From the NCBI GenBank assembly GCA_028287235.1, contig JAQBQB010000006.1, positions 62,001 through 126,000 on the forward strand: DNA of 64,000 nt. The letters are read 5' to 3'. The position numbers were made by a program, and so were the translations under genes. Every line of letters begins with the position of its first letter. Position 1 is the stretch's first letter. This DNA is from Gemmatimonadota bacterium (GTDB lineage: Bacteria > Gemmatimonadota > Gemmatimonadetes > Gemmatimonadales > Gemmatimonadaceae). Below the pieces are notes generated by a model, which was not told the DNA's origin, did no database searches, and saw only the letters and a list, made by a program, of their open reading frames with translations. Of this stretch, positions 34,115-41,952 are shown piece after piece.

Positions 34115-34894
34115 CTACAACCGCAGCAGCTGATCGCGAATCACGCGGCCGCGGATGCGGCTCACCTGATGCTGCGCCCCGCCGTGCATCACCGCCACGT
34201 ACGTGCCGCCGGGCACCGGCGTGATCTTCTGGATCATCGCCACGTTGAGCAGCGTGCCGCGCGAGATGCGCACGAACTGCGCGGGATCGAGCCGAAGCTC
34301 GAGATCCTTGAGCCGGTAGGTGATGGTGTACCGCTCCGCCGTTCGCGTGAGCAGATGCAACAGCTCCCCGTCCGCCACCACCGACATGACCTGGTCTACC
34401 GGTACCAGGAAGATGTCGTCGCGCTTCCGAACGGGAATGCGCCGCAACAGCGTGGGCGGCAGGGACCCGGCATAGTCGCTCGCCGCCGCGCGAAGCCGCT
34501 CGGCGTCGTCCGGGCGCAGCTCGGCGCGCTCCAGCCGCTCCATTGCGCGATTGATCGTGTTGCGCAGCCGCGCGGGATCGACGGGCTTGAGCAGATAGTC
34601 CACGGCATTCATCTCGAAGGCGCGCACGGCGTACTCGTCGTACGCGGTGACGAAGGCGATGAGCGGAAGCTTCTCCTTGCGAAGCAGCCGCACCACCCCG
34701 AGCCCGTCGACCTCGGGCATCTGCAAGTCGAGGAAGGCGAGATCGGGCGCGAGCTGCTCGATGAGCTCCACGCACTCCGCGCCGTTCGCCGCTTCTCCAA
34801 CGAGCTCCACGCCCTCGAAATTGCGAAGCATCGCGGCGAGAAAGGAGCGCGCCGGCCGTTCATCGTCGGCGATCACCACGCGCAGGACCGTCAT
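34115..34894 (-). CDS. LytTR-family response regulator
   Basis: This 259-residue regulator has an N-terminal receiver domain (ADDERPARSFL, phospho-acceptor Asp ~54 in LAFLDLQMPE, and the Lys in DYLLKPVDP). The C-terminal LytTR DNA-binding domain carries RIPVRKRDDIFLVPVDQV and PAQFVRISRGTLLN. Start ATG 34894 overlaps the stop of the partner kinase (ATGA), confirming an operon. Targets are unknown. Confidence 0.93.
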   Translation of the reverse strand: MTVLRVVIADDERPARSFLAAMLRNFEGVELVGEAANGAECVELIEQLAPDLAFLDLQMPEVDGLGVVRLLRKEKLPLIAFVTAYDEYAVRAFEMNAVDYLLKPVDPARLRNTINRAMERLERAELRPDDAERLRAAASDYAGSLPPTLLRRIPVRKRDDIFLVPVDQVMSVVADGELLHLLTRTAERYTITYRLKDLELRLDPAQFVRISRGTLLNVAMIQKITPVPGGTYVAVMHGGAQHQVSRIRGRVIRDQLLRL

Positions 34895-36891
34895 ACGTGC
34901 GCTCCGGCAATGCTTGCACTGGTAACGTTCGCACTGGCAACGTCCGCGCCGGCGTGGTCGTCGAGCGCGCGAGTCATGTCGGGCGGCACCTCGATGCGCG
35001 GCGACACCGGCACCCACAGTTCGACGTGCGTCCCCACGCCGGGCGTGCTCTCGATCGCGAGTCTACCGGTCGTCCCGAAATAGCGCTGCAAGCGGCGCTC
35101 GATGTTCGACAGCCCCAGCCCCATCGCCCGCTGGCGCGCCAGCTCGTCGGGCCCTACTCCGGGACCCGTGTCGCTCACGCGCAAACGCAACCGTGCCTGG
35201 TGCGTCCCACCCGCCGTCGGCTCGAGAAACGCCTCGATGCGCACCACGCCCCCCAAGCGGCGCGCCGCGATCCCATGCTTGATCGCGTTCTCGACGATCG
35301 GCTGGAGCAGCAGCGGCGGGATCAGCAGCTCGTTCAGCGCCGCGGGGATCACCCGCTCCACGCGCAGCCGGTCCTCGTAGCGCGCCTGCTCGATCGCGAG
35401 GTACGCGTCGACGATCTGCAGCTCGTCGTTGAGCGTTACGAACTCGCCGGTCGAGCGGCGCAGCACGGCGCGAAGGAGTGCGGTGAGCTGATAGAGCGTA
35501 TCGATCGCCCGAGGCGGAGACGTGCGAATGAGATATCCGATCGTCGTCAGCGCGTTGAAGAGAAAGTGCGGATTCAGTTGGGCCCGAAGCGCGCGAAGCT
35601 CCGCCTCGGCCGCGAGCCGCTGCATCTCCGACTCCCGTACGTCGCGCTCGAGCCGCTCGCGCGCCACCCGAAGCTCGTCGACCCGCCGAGCGATGAGGAG
35701 CGCCACGTTCTCCAACAGCGCCACGTCGTCGGAGAGGAGACGCCGACCGTTGGCCAGCCCTTGTACCGTCACGGTGAACCCGGGCGTATCCGCGGTGGGA
35801 ATGGCCACTGTGGCCGCCGCGGCGCCGTCGAGCACCACGAGCGCACCGGCGTTTCGCGGCGCGCCGTCGGATTCATACTCGGTCCATTCGACGCGGTTGG
35901 CCGTCAGAGCGACGCGCAACCGCTCGCACGCCAGGTCGAGCGCGCCGTCGGGCGACTCGGCGCGAGCCAGCGTCGTCGCGATCTCCGAGCGTAACGCGCG
36001 GTAGTCTCCCCGCCGCAGCACCACCCGGTCCACGAATCGATCGACGCCGCGCCGCAGCGACGGATACAACAACGCCGTGCCGATCCAGGCGGTGAGCCAC
36101 ACGACCGGCACACCCACGGGAAGTGACGACGCGGTGACGCTGATCGGATCGAGCAATGCGTAGCACGCGACGACGATGGCCACGAGCGACAGCCCGGCCA
36201 ACGCGCGCTTGAGGAAGAGATCGGCGAGCGCGAACCGGTAGTCCTGATAGAGGATCACGAGCACGAGCGGCAGCGACGCGTGGTGCCCGATGAGCTCCAC
36301 GATCCACGACGAGTCGTTGGCGCTCGAGTGGTGGCTCTGGTGAAGTGCTGAGACAGCGAACGCGGCCAGCGCGACCGCGGTGAGCGCGCGCTGCGAGCCG
36401 GTGCGCCGGTGCGAGGTCACGGCAAGCGCCAGCAGGATGGCCGCGTACCCCAGCGTGAGCGTCAGCAGCGCGGTTGACGAGACCGCGCCGCGGACGGCCG
36501 TGGCGTCGGCCTGGATCAGCGCCGCCGCGGCGCTCAGGATGTAGGCGCCGATTGCGATTGGAGCAGGCCGTGCTCCCGACTGCGGCGCGCGCGTCGCCGA
36601 GTCGACGACGACCGCGGGGAGGAAGCCGAGCGCCGCGTAGGAGATCGCCGTCAGCCAGGGACTCAGCTCGCCGAGCCCAAAATCCCTCCAGCCGAATACG
36701 AGCAGCGCACCGGCGTTCCAGATGAGCCCGAGCACCGCGGCGAGCACCGGAATGTGTCCAGGATGGGTGCCCGCATCCCCACGCGACCGCGACCAGGTCA
36801 TCGCGGCCAACATTCCGTACAGCGCGACGCCCGTCAGGAATCCGACGAGGTGAATCAGCGCGACGAAATCACTCGTGGCCATCGTTCCCAT
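34891..36891 (-). CDS. LytS/YehU-type membrane sensor histidine kinase
   Basis: This 666-residue kinase has about eight N-terminal membrane helices and a GAF-like linker. A coiled coil leads to the HisKA-less transmitter LRAQLNPHFLFNALTT (His ~440), the motif that marks the LytS/YehU family. Then come VENAIKHGIA and DTGPGVGPDE. It should phosphorylate the LytTR regulator downstream. The C-terminus ends in a degenerate Ala/Ser/Asn repeat. A 238-nt divergent gap precedes the exported-protein gene on the other strand. Confidence 0.92.
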   Translation of the reverse strand: MGTMATSDFVALIHLVGFLTGVALYGMLAAMTWSRSRGDAGTHPGHIPVLAAVLGLIWNAGALLVFGWRDFGLGELSPWLTAISYAALGFLPAVVVDSATRAPQSGARPAPIAIGAYILSAAAALIQADATAVRGAVSSTALLTLTLGYAAILLALAVTSHRRTGSQRALTAVALAAFAVSALHQSHHSSANDSSWIVELIGHHASLPLVLVILYQDYRFALADLFLKRALAGLSLVAIVVACYALLDPISVTASSLPVGVPVVWLTAWIGTALLYPSLRRGVDRFVDRVVLRRGDYRALRSEIATTLARAESPDGALDLACERLRVALTANRVEWTEYESDGAPRNAGALVVLDGAAAATVAIPTADTPGFTVTVQGLANGRRLLSDDVALLENVALLIARRVDELRVARERLERDVRESEMQRLAAEAELRALRAQLNPHFLFNALTTIGYLIRTSPPRAIDTLYQLTALLRAVLRRSTGEFVTLNDELQIVDAYLAIEQARYEDRLRVERVIPAALNELLIPPLLLQPIVENAIKHGIAARRLGGVVRIEAFLEPTAGGTHQARLRLRVSDTGPGVGPDELARQRAMGLGLSNIERRLQRYFGTTGRLAIESTPGVGTHVELWVPVSPRIEVPPDMTRALDDHAGADVASANVTSASIAGAHV

Positions 36892-37129
36892 GCGCGAGGC
36901 GCTCCTGTACCGGGTGGGTCACCGCACGTTACTCGACCTGGGATTTGGCGCCAAGCGAGACCTACGACCCGCCCGCGGCGGCCGATGAACAGTTCGTGGA
37001 AACCGGTGAATGGACGGCGCCCTCCGCGCCCGGTCGGGTCCCGCTCACCACCGCTCGTCCGCGAATTCCAGCCGCTCATTGGAATTTATCGCCGGAACCA
37101 CGGCGCCGCGGTATGGTTCGTCCGCATCC

Positions 37130-38128
37130 ATGCCAACCAACGCTTGCTGGACCCGCGCATTGGCGGTCGCACTCGTGATCGCCCGCGGAGCTTCGGCGCA
37201 GACGCAGTACTACAATCTCGACGGAGGACGCCCCGGCCGCGTCGAGGATGCCGAGGCCACGGCACGTTACGCGCTGGCCGTCGACTTGGGGCCGTTCCAG
37301 TACGAGCGCCTCGCGGGAGGAACCAACCGATTCCGCGCCGAACCCAAGATCTCGTACGGGGTGCTCCCCTTCACTGAGATCGAGCTTCGTTTGCCTATCG
37401 TGCGCGTCGACCCCCCACGCGCGGCCGGCGCGCGAAGCGCGGCCGGCGTGGCCGCGCTGGCCATTGGCGCCTTGCATGCGTTCAACCTCGAGAGCTCGAC
37501 GCTTCCGGCGCTCGCGCTCGGCGGTGAGGTCACGCTTCCCGTGGGCTCGCTCGCGGGCCCGCGGACCGCGTATATCGCGAAGTTGCTTGCCACGAAGACG
37601 TCGGCGCTTGGACGCATCCATCTCAATCTCGGTGCGGGAACGTACTCCGTGCGCACGAGCGCGCAGCCCGCGGACACGGCGTGTACCGCGCCGCCGGCGT
37701 ACACATTTCAGCTGCCGGGCCAGTCGACGTGCGCCGGCGGCGGGCCGCCGGTCATCTTCGACTCCCCCTGCAACGTCGTCGGACCGAAGCCGGCCGCTGG
37801 CCTTCAACGCAGCATGATGTGCATGGGAGCGTCGGCGCCATCGTCCGCGCCGGCGCCGAACGCACCCCGCGCCCGGGGCTCGCGCTGGCTCGCCGGACTT
37901 GGGCTCGATCACGCCTTCGCACTGCAATCGACGCTCGTCACCGCCGACCTCGTGGCCGAACACTTCGTGGGGTTGTACGCGCCCGTCGACTGGACGGTGG
38001 AGACCGGTGTGCGCCGGCAACTCACGCCGAAGATGATGATCGACGCCGGCATCGGCTGGCACTTCGCCGGCATAGTCCGATCGACCTCGCTCATCCTCGG
38101 CGCCACGTACGAGATCGCCGCGAGATGA
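37130..38128 (+). CDS. Exported outer-membrane-like protein, 332 aa
   Basis: This protein starts at ATG 37130 with a signal peptide (TRALAVALVIARGASA). The mature part has alternating beta strands (QTQYYNLDGG, YGVLPFTEIELRLPIV, GLGLDHAFALQ, GWHFAGIV) ending in LILGATYEIAAR. It resembles a small beta barrel of the meta-pathway/transporter type. A Cys-containing loop (TACTAPPAYTF, STCAGGG, DSPCNVV, MCMGAS) is odd. Its stop overlaps the next gene in ATGA. Confidence 0.65.
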   Translation: MPTNACWTRALAVALVIARGASAQTQYYNLDGGRPGRVEDAEATARYALAVDLGPFQYERLAGGTNRFRAEPKISYGVLPFTEIELRLPIVRVDPPRAAGARSAAGVAALAIGALHAFNLESSTLPALALGGEVTLPVGSLAGPRTAYIAKLLATKTSALGRIHLNLGAGTYSVRTSAQPADTACTAPPAYTFQLPGQSTCAGGGPPVIFDSPCNVVGPKPAAGLQRSMMCMGASAPSSAPAPNAPRARGSRWLAGLGLDHAFALQSTLVTADLVAEHFVGLYAPVDWTVETGVRRQLTPKMMIDAGIGWHFAGIVRSTSLILGATYEIAAR

Positions 38129-39060
38129 CCGCGTACCATCGTATCGTCGGTCTCGCGGCCTGCGCGCTCGCGCTCGACGGCTGCGCGCGTTCGTTCGTGA
38201 CCACGGCCTCCGAGCAGACGTACCTGCGCGCCGAACACAATTGGGCCTTTCGCGAGCGCTTCCCACGCGCCGACCGGCTGCTCAACGCCTTTGATTACGG
38301 GCACGCGATACTCTATGAAACGCTGATCTCCGCACACGACGCACCGGCGGCGATCGACGGACCGGTGTTCACGCGCGTCACGCAACAGGTGCTCCGCCAC
38401 CCGCCGCCGGTCCCGCTCGAGGAGGCCGCGATCGGTCCGGACTACGTCACGCTCATCCCCGAGGTGGTCGCCACCTTCGAGTGGGCGCACATGCTCCATC
38501 GCCAACTCTACGACGTGTGGGCCGAACAGGGACTCACACGCTACCAGCGCGATGTGGAGGTACACAAGCTCATCGCGTACTATCGCTCGCGCCCCGACCT
38601 CGCGCTCAGCACAGAGCCGCGAAGCATGGAGCTCATGGAGGGCCAGCCCTACTCGCTCGCCTTCCGCCGCCAGGATCCGAAGTACAACGGGTTGCTCTGG
38701 TCGTACCACTGGTTTCAGATGGCGCTGTACGACGCGCTGATGGCCGACCGCAATGACGCAAAGCTCCACGCGGCCGTCGACTCCGTCGTCGGTCACTTCT
38801 TCGCGATGGTGGAGAACGCGCCGGCGAACATGCCGGCCGATATGCCCATGTCGGGCGACGCCGCACCGCGTTTCGCCGAGGCGTATCCGGACGCGGCGAA
38901 CATCTTCGACAATCTCCACTCGCTGCACGACGTGGTGTCGGACATTCTGGCATCGCCTGTCGTTCCGCGCGCGCAGAAACGCGCGGCGATCCTGCGGGCC
39001 GCGGCTGCCTACCGCAACTCGCTTTCGACCGACGAACGGACGAAAACTGGGCACCGATAG
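38125..39060 (+). CDS. Hypothetical His-rich lipoprotein, 311 aa
   Basis: I do not recognise this family. The start overlaps the previous stop (ATGA). The lipoprotein signal ends at LALDGC. The mature protein is helical with many His and aromatic residues (FEWAHMLHRQLYDVWA, WSYHWFQMALYDALM, DNLHSLHDVVSD), which could form a metal or cofactor site. It is co-translated with the barrel-like protein and may sit with it in the outer membrane. Predicted function would be a guess. Confidence 0.6.
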   Translation: MTAYHRIVGLAACALALDGCARSFVTTASEQTYLRAEHNWAFRERFPRADRLLNAFDYGHAILYETLISAHDAPAAIDGPVFTRVTQQVLRHPPPVPLEEAAIGPDYVTLIPEVVATFEWAHMLHRQLYDVWAEQGLTRYQRDVEVHKLIAYYRSRPDLALSTEPRSMELMEGQPYSLAFRRQDPKYNGLLWSYHWFQMALYDALMADRNDAKLHAAVDSVVGHFFAMVENAPANMPADMPMSGDAAPRFAEAYPDAANIFDNLHSLHDVVSDILASPVVPRAQKRAAILRAAAAYRNSLSTDERTKTGHR

Positions 39061-39087
39061 TCTGCTCCGGCCAATGACCGGCTAGCG

Positions 39088-39116
39088 TTCTGACGGCGCT
39101 GCGCGTAGCCTACAAT
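39088..39116 (+). promoter_or_regulatory. Possible promoter TTCTGA-17-TACAAT
   Basis: A TACAAT (39111-39116) sits 17 nt after TTCTGA. The ATG of the 118-aa gene starts only 4 nt downstream, so transcription from here would begin at or inside the start codon. Either a near-leaderless transcript or chance. Confidence 0.25.
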
Positions 39117-39119
39117 GAG

Positions 39120-39476
39120 ATGTCCTGGCCCACGCAGTTCAGCCGCCGCAGTCGTAACCGACTGTTTACCGCGTTCGCGATCTTCGCGACCGCGGCGCAG
39201 CTCGTCGTGGCGCTGTTGCCGCTCACGGAAGGACGGGTCGCCCGCACGCTCTCGGCCCACGTCGAGGCCGACGGAGCGAAGGGACACGTCGCGCACAACG
39301 AAGCGACGTGCGCCTCGTGTCAGGCGCGCTCCATCCAAGGTGCCACGTCCCGGGCGGTGTTTCCCATCCCCGAGTCGACGGTCGGCGCGCTTACCGCCGT
39401 CGCCAGCGTCGAGCGCTTCGTCTCGGCCGCGTACCACCCCCAAGCCCATCCGCGCGCACCCCCCACGGTGATCTGA
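39120..39476 (+). CDS. Small exported protein with CxxC motif, 118 aa
   Basis: This 118-residue protein has an N-terminal hydrophobic anchor (FTAFAIFATAAQLVVALLPL). In the mature part HVAHNEATCASCQARSIQ gives a His-Asn and CxxC cluster that could bind a metal ion. It precedes the efflux operon by 47 nt and lies on the same strand, so it may be its first gene or a periplasmic accessory. The family is not recognised. The start is not supported by a clear Shine-Dalgarno. Confidence 0.5.
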   Translation: MSWPTQFSRRSRNRLFTAFAIFATAAQLVVALLPLTEGRVARTLSAHVEADGAKGHVAHNEATCASCQARSIQGATSRAVFPIPESTVGALTAVASVERFVSAAYHPQAHPRAPPTVI

Positions 39477-39523
39477 GCTCGTTGTCGTAGTCGTTCGCCT
39501 CAGACTCACCATTTAGGGACAAA

Positions 39524-40789
39524 ATGCGCCTAATTTTAGGGTTGTGCGCGCTTGCCGCATGCGGCAGCGTCGTGTCCGCGCAAACCCAAGCACCAGATTC
39601 TCTCCGGCTCTCGCGCCGTCAAGCGATTGCCGAAGCACTCAACCGAAATGCCCAACTCGAGATCGCGCGCGAGCAGACCGCTCAAGCGCGCGCGCGCCGA
39701 GTCACGGCGATCTCGATTCCCGACCCCACACTCAGCGCCGCATTCGACCAGGCCGCCGGACCGTTCGCCTTTGGCGGAGCCGCTGCCCGTCCGGTCGCGG
39801 TCGGGCTGAACATTCCCTTCCCCGACAAGTTCCGGCTGAACAACCGGATTGGCCTGGCCGACATTCACGCCTCCGAGTCGAACTACCGGCTGCAGCAGCA
39901 AACCGTCGCGCTGCGGACGTCGGCCACCTACGACTCGCTGCTCGTGGCGCTGATGCACCGCGAGAATCTGCGGGAAGCGCTCACGCTGGCGAACGACTTT
40001 CTCAAGCGCACGCAGGCGCGCTACGACGCGGGCACCGCGGCCAAGCTCGACGTGATTCAGGCACAGGTCGGCGTGGCACAGGCGCGGAACGACCTGATCG
40101 CCAACGAACGCGACCTCGCCAACGCCCAGGCGTCGCTCAATCGTACGCTCGGCCGAGTGATCGGCGCGCCGATCGCACCGACCGACTCGCTCGACGTGCC
40201 GCCGCCGCTCCCCGATTCCTCGTCGCTCGAGCGCATCGCGTTGGCCAATCGGCCCGAGCTCGCGATCCTGCAACAGCAGCAGTTGGGCGCGCACGCGACC
40301 ACGTCGCTGACGAAGGAGTTCTGGCTTCCCGACCTCACCTTCGCGGTGGGACGCGACTACGCGGTGCCCAGCTCTCCGCTCTTCACGACCGGCATCTCCA
40401 TGCCGCTGCCGACTTTCTTCTGGCAGCACGCCAAGGGCGACATCGCGCAGGCGCAGCACTTCGAGCGCGAGCTCGACGCCGCCTATCGCGACACGCGAGC
40501 CCAGGTCGCCCAGGACGTCCGCTCCGCCTACGCCAACGCCAGTACGGCGATGCGGCAGGTGGTCTTCCTGCGCGACGAGCTCGTGCCCGCGGCCCGCGAG
40601 GCGTACCGCGTCGCCTCCACGAGCTACACGCTCGGCGGCTCGTCGGCGCTCGAGGTCCTCACCGCCCGCACCGCGCTTCTTCAAGCGCAAAGCCAGTTGG
40701 CCGACGCGCTCGCCGCAGCCAATACCGCCCGCGCCGATCTCGATCGTGCGCTCGGCGCCACCGTTCCGCTCGGAGCCAGCAACAGATGA
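39524..40789 (+). CDS. TolC-family outer-membrane efflux protein (CzcC-like)
   Basis: This 421-residue protein has a signal peptide and the internal repeat of TolC-type outer-membrane channels: LRLSRRQAIAEALNRNAQLEIAR and, later, LERIALANRPELAILQQQ. Long amphipathic helices containing RYDAGTAAKLDVIQAQVGV complete the fold. RBS GGGAC precedes the ATG. It forms the outer channel of a tripartite RND pump with the next two genes and overlaps the adaptor start (ATGA). Confidence 0.93.
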   Translation: MRLILGLCALAACGSVVSAQTQAPDSLRLSRRQAIAEALNRNAQLEIAREQTAQARARRVTAISIPDPTLSAAFDQAAGPFAFGGAAARPVAVGLNIPFPDKFRLNNRIGLADIHASESNYRLQQQTVALRTSATYDSLLVALMHRENLREALTLANDFLKRTQARYDAGTAAKLDVIQAQVGVAQARNDLIANERDLANAQASLNRTLGRVIGAPIAPTDSLDVPPPLPDSSSLERIALANRPELAILQQQQLGAHATTSLTKEFWLPDLTFAVGRDYAVPSSPLFTTGISMPLPTFFWQHAKGDIAQAQHFERELDAAYRDTRAQVAQDVRSAYANASTAMRQVVFLRDELVPAAREAYRVASTSYTLGGSSALEVLTARTALLQAQSQLADALAAANTARADLDRALGATVPLGASNR

Positions 40790-41952
40790 TCACGCGATTT
40801 CGCCGCCCGATCCCGAGCTGCGCGCTGCTGCTCCTCGGATCCCTCGCGGCCTGCACGTCCACCAAGAGCGAGACGTCGGCCGACACCGCCAAGCCGGCCG
40901 CCGCATCGTCGACCACACCGCAGAACGTCACGCTGACCGCGGACCAGCGGAAGCGCATTCAGATCGTCACCGTGCAGCCGACCGCGTACAGCCCGGTGGT
41001 CGAAGCGACCGGCAACGTGGCGTTCAACGGCGACAAGTCCACCCAGGTGCTCTCGCCCGTCTCCGGTCCGGTGACGCGCGTCATCGGGAACCCGGGCATG
41101 GTCGTCAACCGCGGCCAGCCGCTGGCCTACGTGTCGTCGCCCGACTTCGCCACGGCCGTCGCCGACTATCGGAAGGCACAGACGGCGTTCCGCAACGCCA
41201 AGCGAATCGCCGACCGCGACTCGGCGCTGTTCAAGAACGACGCGCTCGCGCGCGGCGAGCTGGAACAGGCGCAGTCCGACGTCGCCAGCGCCGAGGCCGA
41301 CCTCGAGGCCGCCGTGCAGAACATGCGCGCGCTCGGCGTTGAGGAATCGCAAATTCAAAATGTGAAAGAGGGCAAGCCCGCGCCCATCGAGGCGATCATC
41401 CGCTCGCCGATCGACGGCACGATCGTCGAGAAGCTCGTCGCGCAGGGGCAGCTGCTCCAGGCGGGCACCACGCCGGTCTTCACCGTGGCCGACCTGAGCA
41501 CCATGTGGGTCATGACGAGCGTCTTCGCGAATGACCTCAAGGACGTCGCCGTCGGGCAGCCGGCCGACGTCATCACCGACGTGACGCAGGTGCCCATCCC
41601 CGGCCGCGTCGACTACATCGCGTCGCTCGCCGACCCTGCATCGAAGGCGGTGTCGGTGCGTGTCGTGGCGCCGAACAACAACCACGTGCTGCGCCGCGAC
41701 ATGTTCGTGCGCGTGCAGATCAGGTCGCGGCAGGAGCACCGCGGCATTCTCGTTCCCGTGTCGTCGGTCCTCCGCGACGATCAGAATCTTCCGTACGTGT
41801 TCGTCGCGGCCGGTCCGAATGCCTTCGCGCGCCGGAGCATCAACCTCGGCTCACGCGTGGGCGACAAGTACGAGATCCTCACGGGCCTCGCCGGCGGCGA
41901 TCAGGTGGTGGCGGATGGCGCACTGTTCCTCCAATTCGCGGAGAGCCAGTGA
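40786..41952 (+). CDS. RND efflux periplasmic adaptor (CusB/CzcB-like) lipoprotein
   Basis: This 388-residue membrane-fusion protein has a lipoprotein signal (LLLLGSLAACTS). Lipoyl halves at VLSPVSGPVTRVIG and IRSPIDGTIVEKLVAQGQ flank a coiled-coil hairpin. A beta-barrel and membrane-proximal domain end in ILTGLAGGDQVVADGA. It bridges the TolC-like channel and the RND pump. Both its start (ATGA) and stop (GTGA) overlap the neighbouring genes. No obvious metal-binding Met/His cluster is visible. Confidence 0.93.
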   Translation: MITRFRRPIPSCALLLLGSLAACTSTKSETSADTAKPAAASSTTPQNVTLTADQRKRIQIVTVQPTAYSPVVEATGNVAFNGDKSTQVLSPVSGPVTRVIGNPGMVVNRGQPLAYVSSPDFATAVADYRKAQTAFRNAKRIADRDSALFKNDALARGELEQAQSDVASAEADLEAAVQNMRALGVEESQIQNVKEGKPAPIEAIIRSPIDGTIVEKLVAQGQLLQAGTTPVFTVADLSTMWVMTSVFANDLKDVAVGQPADVITDVTQVPIPGRVDYIASLADPASKAVSVRVVAPNNNHVLRRDMFVRVQIRSRQEHRGILVPVSSVLRDDQNLPYVFVAAGPNAFARRSINLGSRVGDKYEILTGLAGGDQVVADGALFLQFAESQ

